DNA from: a virus
IMG/VR virus record: IMGVR_UViG_3300025128_000162
Coordinates: 1 to 34,888 of that record
Reading direction: 5' to 3' (one strand)
DNA length: 34,888 nt
This document shows, in pieces, positions 30,792 through 34,888 of the stretch (position 1 is the stretch's first letter; each line of letters begins with the position of its first letter). The position numbers were made by a program, and so were the translations under genes. Under the pieces are notes generated by a model, which had not been told where the DNA came from, did no database searches, and saw only the letters and a program-made list of their open reading frames with translations.

Positions 30792-31775
30792 CTAAAACCG
30801 TAGTGAGTATGTAGCCATCACAGAACCGTCATCCCTGTAACTAACGCCAAGTTCGTGATCTTCATAAGAGCGTTTAAACCCTACTGAATATGAGTCCTCT
30901 GTTGCTTGCAACTGAAGGGGTACGTCAAACCTAGTAACAGCGTACAGGGTAGCCATGGCAACACCCGCGACCACCATCTCGTCCTGATACTTGTCGTACC
31001 ATTTCTCTTTCTTTGGCGGGGCTTGACCGCAAGCATGTACGTTGCGTCCGTTACCTGTGCCAACGGCTCCCATCGCGCAAGCAATATCGCCATAGTGTTT
31101 GGCAAGGGCCGACAGGGAATCCATAGAGTATTCTGAAACCACGACGGGTTTGCCTAATGCCAAAGCCTCTTGTACCCTTGATCTGAACTGCGCTTCGTTT
31201 AGGTTGAACCCTGTTTGCAGATACACAACGTCCGCGTTCTTGAAATATTCTGGCTTCACACCGGGGGTAAGGTGTACGGCTACAGGTTTATCAGTCCTAG
31301 TCTTTAGGTCTGCAACCATCGCTTGCACTTGAGCGGCTGACCAGTATTCATCACACTCAAGGCAGACAACGTAGTGATCCACCTTATCGTCAAAGCGTCT
31401 AACGATCTCAGCGTTGTGCGCTTTGTGGTAGGACAGTGGTTTGGCGGCAAGTGATGGGGAGTCATCAGCCATCAACCAGAAGACAGGCTTTAGCCCTCTA
31501 TTATTAAGATGGTTTAAACGCCCTTCCCAATCAGGCTGTGGTGATACGTCACCCACATCGTCCGCTTCATTCTGGCTATATACATATATATGTGTATCGC
31601 CGTTATTAAGAAGCGAGTTCTCCATGCTCAGTCGCCACTGATCGTCAACGTTAGTTGACAAGTAGGACAACGACATTCCCTGTGGGATCAGGAAAGAAGC
31701 CCTGCTTCCGAGTAGATCGGCAAATGCGGTAGAGATTGAGAAAGAAAGGATTAAGGAAAGGAGAAACGTTCTCAC
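30792..31775 (-). CDS. secreted TIM-barrel (glycoside-hydrolase-like) protein, candidate endolysin
   Basis: This 327-residue protein has a clear signal peptide (MRTFLLSLILSFSISTAFA, then cleavage). The middle looks like a TIM barrel: VFWLMADDSP, HYVVCLECDEYWSAAQVQAM, KPVAVHLTPG, DVVYLQTGFN and KPVVVSEYSM are strand-like segments, with Glu in LECDEYW and VVSEYS as catalytic candidates. The C-terminal 70 residues contain a hydrophobic stretch and amphipathic strands ending in Phe (YSLRF). It is the best candidate for the missing cell-wall enzyme. A lysogenic conversion factor acting in the envelope is the alternative. It contains two octamer copies. Confidence 0.55.
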   Translation of the reverse strand: MRTFLLSLILSFSISTAFADLLGSRASFLIPQGMSLSYLSTNVDDQWRLSMENSLLNNGDTHIYVYSQNEADDVGDVSPQPDWEGRLNHLNNRGLKPVFWLMADDSPSLAAKPLSYHKAHNAEIVRRFDDKVDHYVVCLECDEYWSAAQVQAMVADLKTRTDKPVAVHLTPGVKPEYFKNADVVYLQTGFNLNEAQFRSRVQEALALGKPVVVSEYSMDSLSALAKHYGDIACAMGAVGTGNGRNVHACGQAPPKKEKWYDKYQDEMVVAGVAMATLYAVTRFDVPLQLQATEDSYSVGFKRSYEDHELGVSYRDDGSVMATYSLRF

Positions 31776-32143
31776 TTCTTCTTACGCTCAAGCGGGCCGG
31801 GAAGAATCCAACCCAATAACATTGGAGCAATAAGCACAATAATGATGCCCCACCCCGCAGTAGTCAGAAGCGCCTCAATGATGTCAAACAGGTTTGTTGG
31901 AGCGCAGGTCATCTCAACTCCCGTAGAAGTGTGGGATGTTTCCGTCACTTCCGTCACCACATCTGCCACAAATGCAGTTGTCATGGCTCCCGCTATCGGC
32001 GCAATCACACCCCCACTGAATACAGTCCCCGCAACTGCACCCGTTCCCGCCGCTGTCGCTACTATCCCCGCCTTCTTTATTGTCCCGCAACCGACTAGCC
32101 CCAAACAATAGAGCAGAAGACTAGCGCGGCTAATCCGACGCAT
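31772..32143 (-). CDS. lipoprotein with C-terminal membrane helix, candidate unimolecular spanin
   Basis: Starting at the ATG at 32143 (AAAGG seven bases ahead), the 123-residue protein has a lipoprotein signal MRRISRASLLLYCLGLVGC with lipobox Leu-Val-Gly-Cys19. A Gly/Ala-rich stretch follows, then one strong C-terminal transmembrane segment (IIIVLIAPMLLGWILPG) and a positive tail. Outer-membrane lipidation plus inner-membrane helix is the topology of T1 gp11-type u-spanins. The hydrophobic Gly-rich middle is less typical. A longer reading from 32215 would hide the signal. It overlaps the enzyme gene by four bases. Confidence 0.55.
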   Translation of the reverse strand: MRRISRASLLLYCLGLVGCGTIKKAGIVATAAGTGAVAGTVFSGGVIAPIAGAMTTAFVADVVTEVTETSHTSTGVEMTCAPTNLFDIIEALLTTAGWGIIIVLIAPMLLGWILPGPLERKKK

Positions 32144-32190
32144 ACCCAAACCTTTGAACCATAATCTAGTGACCTCCATTTCTCCCTCAT
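32095..32190 (-). CDS. 31-aa membrane ORF nested over the lipoprotein start
   Basis: ATG at 32190, four bases after GGAGG, opens a frame encoding MREKWRSLDYGSKVWVCVGL and then a hydrophobic run ending VFCSIVWG, one membrane helix. It lies in another frame over the lipoprotein's ribosome binding site and signal peptide. The strong ribosome binding site favours translation. It could be a small holin-type or coupling peptide. Confidence 0.4.
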   Translation of the reverse strand: MREKWRSLDYGSKVWVCVGLAALVFCSIVWG

Positions 32191-32202
32191 ATTTCCTCCG
32201 AT

Positions 32203-32409
32203 TTACTCTGGACACTCACAGAGTTTTAAGTTGAGTTTCATGCTGATCCTTGCGTTCATGCGAGACATGAATTCGGGGAGAAACCATGGACAGATTGCAT
32301 GGGACAAGCCCACTAAACCTGTTGCTATAAACAGGAAGCACAGTGTTCCCGCGTGTAGGGCATGGGAAAGATATTCACCTTTTGCATGGGTAGGGTCGAA
32401 CACTTGCAT
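32203..32409 (-). CDS. DUF6356-like small membrane protein
   Basis: This 68-residue protein has a VFDPTHAKGEYLSHALHAGT opening, one or two membrane helices (LCFLFIATGLVGLSHAICPW) and a basic, Met-rich end (FMSRMNARI). The order 'F..HP...GE.Y..H...A......A....HA..P.L......S' recalls the DUF6356 family, function unknown. The ATG at 32409 overlaps the upstream TGA. A TTG one codon earlier is possible. Its place between a small helix protein and the lipoprotein suggests a lysis-associated membrane role, by inference. Confidence 0.55.
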   Translation of the reverse strand: MQVFDPTHAKGEYLSHALHAGTLCFLFIATGLVGLSHAICPWFLPEFMSRMNARISMKLNLKLCECPE

Positions 32410-32570
32410 CAATTTTTCCTATCGTTGTGCAACCTAAAAAGGTCGCGCACTTTTTCTTTGAGGGATTCCACATCTGTCCACAAACGAGACAGCACAAAAA
32501 TAAGGGTGACTAGGCCAATGAATATCGGCCAGAGAGTTCCAATTATTTCAACGAAATTAAGTCCATTCAT
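32409..32570 (-). CDS. small membrane protein, 53 aa (holin/spanin-like)
   Basis: ATG at 32570 opens a 53-residue frame: a short N terminus, a single membrane helix (LWPIFIGLVTLIFVLSRLW) and a charged predicted coiled coil (DVESLKEKVRDLFRLHNDRK). This N-out helix plus cytoplasmic or periplasmic coil is common in phage holin or inner-membrane spanin candidates. Tight overlaps with both neighbours support it as a gene in the leftward cassette. Confidence 0.6.
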   Translation of the reverse strand: MNGLNFVEIIGTLWPIFIGLVTLIFVLSRLWTDVESLKEKVRDLFRLHNDRKN

Positions 32571-32800
32571 TTACTCATCAACCGTTCTTCCATCTTGTCG
32601 ATGCGTGTTAGCACCCTGTCTATCGCGCCCTGCAATTCTTGGCGTGAGACTGATTCAGTGGAGAGGTCTGTAATTCTTGAGTGGAGTAACTTGTCCTCTT
32701 CCGCAAGTTTGTCGAACAGTTGGAAGATGCGTTTCAAAATGAATCCGAAAACCAACATCAGTACGCCGAGCATGATGTCGATCATCGCAGTAGACTCCAT
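32567..32800 (-). CDS. small membrane protein with coiled coil, 77 aa
   Basis: After MESTAM comes a membrane helix (IMLGVLMLVFGFILKRIF), then a long coiled coil (LFDKLAEEDKLLHSRITDLS, then LQGAIDRVLTRIDKMEERLM). The topology suits a pinholin-like or inner-membrane spanin subunit. The ATG at 32800 overlaps the upstream stop (TGATG), and its stop overlaps the next start. Assignment as lysis-related is by topology and place only. Confidence 0.6.
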   Translation of the reverse strand: MESTAMIDIMLGVLMLVFGFILKRIFQLFDKLAEEDKLLHSRITDLSTESVSRQELQGAIDRVLTRIDKMEERLMSK

Positions 32801-33183
32801 CAAATCTCGACCCCTTCTTTTTTAATTGGTTCGGGTGGGAAGTCAGGATTAGGATTAACGCTAAACGCATGGCCGCTTGATCGACCCGACCAGACGATAC
32901 AGGCTGATTCCTCCTGTTTGGATTTCTTCGTCACGACGATGGTCGATTGAGTATTTGCGGCGTTGGAAAACCAGACCATAGTAGTTGGCTCCGGCCCCTC
33001 ACGGAGGTAGCCCATCGCAACAGGTATCTCGCCAAAATCTACTGCAAGCACGTTCATCAAAAATTCAAACGAGTCAGCACAGAAAATCTGGAAGGGAACC
33101 GTTTTCGGTGTGATTCCCGGTGGGGGCGATTGCGCCATCAGTGGCGACACCATCATCGCAAGAATCAGCGCGAGGCGTTTCAC
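32800..33183 (-). CDS. secreted hypothetical protein, 127 aa
   Basis: This protein has a signal peptide (MKRLALILAMMVSPLMAQS). The mature part has PFQIFCADSFEFLMNVLAVD and ACIVWSGRSSG with two cysteines that could pair, and a Pro-rich end. Similar short exported proteins are frequent in marine podoviruses near lysis genes, but no function is known to me. It lies three bases after the C1q-like gene. Confidence 0.6.
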   Translation of the reverse strand: MKRLALILAMMVSPLMAQSPPPGITPKTVPFQIFCADSFEFLMNVLAVDFGEIPVAMGYLREGPEPTTMVWFSNAANTQSTIVVTKKSKQEESACIVWSGRSSGHAFSVNPNPDFPPEPIKKEGVEI

Positions 33184-33185
33184 GG

Positions 33186-33758
33186 CTAGACCCCTATCAA
33201 TTTCATGCTTGAGAATCGGGTATCGTTTGCTTGCACAGTTGAAGCACCGGGACTATTGAGTTCGGTGTAACACCAAACTTCAATGTAATCAGAAACCGAT
33301 AAGTCCATGATTTGTGTGATACACATTGCACCGGGATCGTCGTTAGGCGTTGTCACGCTTCTCGCGCCGAACGCACTACCGTTTTTGTAGAAGCGTATCT
33401 CGGCATATCGAGCCGTGTCCGACGGAGCGGCAAACGCGGCACTCGCAATCATTAAATATTTTCCCGCTTCACTAGACGGCACTGTAAAACGATAATTTGT
33501 GGAGTGGTCGAAAGCGGAATCAGTGTCATAATCTTCGGCTCCGAAAACAAGTTTCGTCCATGTCCCCCCGCTAACAGATTGGTTAACGCTTGCATACGCA
33601 CTGAAACTTGGAGTGTTATCACCGCCGAATCCTGTCGCTGATCCACTGTTCGTCAGGGTAACCCCATTTGGGATCGAGAAAGTATCTCCGCTCGTTCCTA
33701 GCGTTACGGTTCCCGATGCTGTGCGGGGGGAGAGTTTGTCTGTTTTTACTTCGCTCAT
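33186..33758 (-). CDS. C1q-like small tail protein (paralogue 2)
   Basis: This 190-residue protein has an N-terminal attachment part (MSEVKTDKLSPRTASGTVTL, then GTSGDTFSIPNGVTLTNSGS), the linker GFGGDNTPSFSAYASVNQSV and a beta-sandwich with WTKLVFGAEDYDTDSAFDHS, FTVPSSEAGKYLMIASAAFA and FYKNGSAFGARSV, ending FSSMKLIGV. It shares its whole layout with the genes at 1-400 and 34068-34655, while the outer loops differ. Its start overlaps the 103-residue partner gene by four bases. A receptor-binding or decoration role is inferred. Confidence 0.75.
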   Translation of the reverse strand: MSEVKTDKLSPRTASGTVTLGTSGDTFSIPNGVTLTNSGSATGFGGDNTPSFSAYASVNQSVSGGTWTKLVFGAEDYDTDSAFDHSTNYRFTVPSSEAGKYLMIASAAFAAPSDTARYAEIRFYKNGSAFGARSVTTPNDDPGAMCITQIMDLSVSDYIEVWCYTELNSPGASTVQANDTRFSSMKLIGV

Positions 33759-34066
33759 GGTTTAGGGTGAGCCTCCTTAACTGCTTCAATGTGGTCTAGC
33801 CACGTTCTGCTACCGTTCACCGAATCGTGATACTGCATATCCATCTGGTCACCGATAGAGGCGTAGGCATCTGATCTTGCTCTGGCGTAGGCTTTGGAGT
33901 CGTGGTCTGCTTGCCACTCAACGTGTGCCGCTTCAATGTCATCGACACTTGGTTGCGGAGACGCGATAAACCATTCGCGTATGTATGTGCCATCACCATC
34001 ATTCTGTAGTGAAAAATCAACTTCCGGCGTAAAGCCGAGTTGCTGTAAACCTTCCGCTGTAATCAT
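33755..34066 (-). CDS. small tail-associated protein paired with C1q-like gene, 103 aa
   Basis: The N-terminal half (GFTPEVDFSLQNDGDGTYIR, IASPQPSVDDIEAAHVEWQA) is nearly repeated in the gene at the right edge. The C-terminal half has YARARSDAYASIGDQMDMQY and WLDHIEAVKEAHPKP, the 'R..AY.SIGDQ.D..Y' signature frequent in phage tail and fibre assembly proteins. Being immediately upstream of a C1q-like gene in both cases, it is probably a chaperone or adaptor for it, by inference. Confidence 0.7.
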   Translation of the reverse strand: MITAEGLQQLGFTPEVDFSLQNDGDGTYIREWFIASPQPSVDDIEAAHVEWQADHDSKAYARARSDAYASIGDQMDMQYHDSVNGSRTWLDHIEAVKEAHPKP

Positions 34067-34067
34067 G

Positions 34068-34655
34068 TTAGACCCCTGCCAGTTTGAAGCCAGAAAAATA
34101 AGTCAAACCGGCAACAGTGTTTGACGTTGACAAGTTTTGGTAGACATACAATTCGACGTAATCACCCGCCACTAATGGCATGGCGGCGGTCAGTTGTGAA
34201 TAAACATCCCAACCTGTTCCTCCTGATGGCACTACCATCCATTGATGTCCACGACCATTATTAGTTTGCACAGAACCATTTTTATAGATTGCCAAATACA
34301 TAAGTTCATAGCCCGAGCCGCCTGTAAATCCACCCGCGCCACCATGAAACACATAATTCCCGCCCTCTCCTGATGGAACGGTAAATCTGCCGTAATTTGT
34401 AGTGGTATCAAACGCTCCATTCGAGTCCCAATCTTCTGCGTTAAAAGCAAGTTTCGTCCACGTTGCTGATGTAATAGATGTATCGCTTGATAATTTTCCG
34501 CAAAAACTTGGAGTGTTGTCGCTAGCAAAACCAGTCGCAGTTCCTGAATTCGCTATCGTCGCGCCTGATGCAATGTCCAGTGTCGTGCCGGATGGAATCG
34601 AAACCGTGGAGCCAGTCGCGGCTGAGATCGAATTTGTTTTAAGTAGACTGCTCAT
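34068..34655 (-). CDS. C1q-like small tail protein (paralogue 3)
   Basis: This 195-residue protein has N-terminal MSSLLKTNSISAATGSTVSI and TIANSGTATGFASDNTPSFC, followed by WTKLAFNAEDWDSNGAFDTT, RFTVPSGEGGNYVFHGGAGG, AIYKNGSVQTNNGRGHQWMV and the end FSGFKLAGV. The core is shared with the other two copies, but the exposed middle is distinct, as for alternative receptor-binding modules. It is coupled to the upstream small gene by a four-base overlap. Confidence 0.75.
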   Translation of the reverse strand: MSSLLKTNSISAATGSTVSIPSGTTLDIASGATIANSGTATGFASDNTPSFCGKLSSDTSITSATWTKLAFNAEDWDSNGAFDTTTNYGRFTVPSGEGGNYVFHGGAGGFTGGSGYELMYLAIYKNGSVQTNNGRGHQWMVVPSGGTGWDVYSQLTAAMPLVAGDYVELYVYQNLSTSNTVAGLTYFSGFKLAGV

Positions 34656-34888
34656 GTTATCGCCTCTATCTCTGCGTCAGTAAGCCCTAACCCTTTTAGT
34701 TTTGCGTTAGCAGAGGCTTTGTCTGCGGCTTTCTGCGTGGCTTCTGCTTCGACAGTCGAAACCCAAAGCGGTTCGGCTTCTTCAATTTCATCTACGCTTG
34801 GTTGCGGAGATGCGCTCAACCATTCACGGATGTATGTGCCATCACCATCGTCTTGAAGTGAAAAATCCACTTCTGGCGTAAAGCCGAG
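34652..34888 (-). CDS. small tail-associated protein paired with C1q-like gene, partial (cut by right edge)
   Basis: The frame is open to the edge and starts within LGFTPEVDFSLQDDGDGTYI, matching residues from about 10 on in the 103-residue paralogue, so only about nine N-terminal residues lie outside. The C-terminal half differs: an Ala/Glu/Lys-rich helix and GLGLTDAEIEAIT instead of the Gln-Met-Asp block. Same N-terminal module, exchanged C-terminal module. Confidence 0.7.
   Translation of the reverse strand, partial: LGFTPEVDFSLQDDGDGTYIREWLSASPQPSVDEIEEAEPLWVSTVEAEATQKAADKASANAKLKGLGLTDAEIEAIT

Larger units (their letters stand above)
17260..31519. repeat. highly iterated palindromic octamer GTTTAAAC (30 copies here, 2 elsewhere)
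   Basis: Exact copies start at 17260, 17287, 17454, 17773, 18120, 18344, 18653, 19226, 19558, 19994, 20862, 21631, 22038, 22486, 23226, 23443, 23740, 24587, 25223, 25493, 25949, 26646, 26690, 27056, 27635, 28774, 29477, 29707, 30872 and 31512, plus 3665 and 13130 in the structural arm. The base before is almost always C or T, with a few G and never A. The base after is mostly A or G, giving YGTTTAAACR. Copies lie in genes of both strands and between genes. One random copy would be expected in about 65 kb at even base composition. Confidence 0.95.

Noticed and set aside
17260-31519. GTTTAAAC copies as vector or cloning (PmeI) artefacts
   Set aside because: Far too many copies, spread through genes in sensible frames and in natural ribosome binding sites; no vector sequence is seen.

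Overview
The window reads as most of the genome of a temperate podovirus (short-tailed dsDNA phage) carrying a T7-type virion module. The evidence is a leftward late block holding the terminase subunits, a T7-type head-tail connector, scaffold, major capsid protein, tail tubular proteins A and B, three consecutive internal-virion (ejection) proteins and a gp17-like tail fibre, all in T7 gene order. A tyrosine integrase sits next to a copy of the 3' half of a host tRNA-Lys(CTT), and there is an XRE-type repressor. I see no single-subunit RNA polymerase and no DNA polymerase, so host enzymes are presumably used. A cobalamin-dependent (class II) ribonucleotide reductase and the overall gene style suggest an aquatic or marine proteobacterial host. 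That host assignment is inference.

Layout. 1-17,036 (minus): C1q-like receptor-binding protein (cut by the left edge), tail fibre, ejection proteins, tail tubes, capsid, scaffold, portal, terL, terS. 17,037-17,461: divergent control region. 17,462-20,001 (plus): early operon starting with a SprT-like metallopeptidase followed by eight very small genes, closed by a strong terminator. 20,064-22,557 (minus): replication block (initiator/helicase loader, DnaB-like helicase, resolvase-like nuclease, small genes). 22,558-22,716: divergent promoter/operator region. 22,717-29,519 (plus): unknown gene, repressor, then YbcO-like DUF1364, NinB, Cas4/RecB-like exonuclease, DUF2815 ssDNA-binding protein, class II RNR, DUF3310, metallophosphoesterase and a PD-(D/E)XK-like protein. 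29,479-30,545 (minus): integrase and attP. 30,555-34,888 (minus): putative lysis or host-interaction cassette, then paired small tail and C1q-like genes cut by the right edge. The related tail genes at both edges suggest that the leftward late operon continues from position 1 round to 34,888 in a circular map, with a short missing piece.

The most remarkable signal is the palindromic octamer GTTTAAAC. I count 32 exact copies by eye, where about 0.5 is expected by chance, and 30 of them lie between 17,260 and 31,519. In the early operon it sits between the ribosome binding site and the start codon and also supplies the stop codon of the preceding gene. Inside genes it occurs only in the two frames that avoid its TAA. 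It is present in genes of both strands and nearly absent from the structural genes. This looks like a phage-wide regulatory, recombination or maintenance element comparable in style to HIP1, Chi or mycobacteriophage stoperators, but I do not recognise it as a described system.
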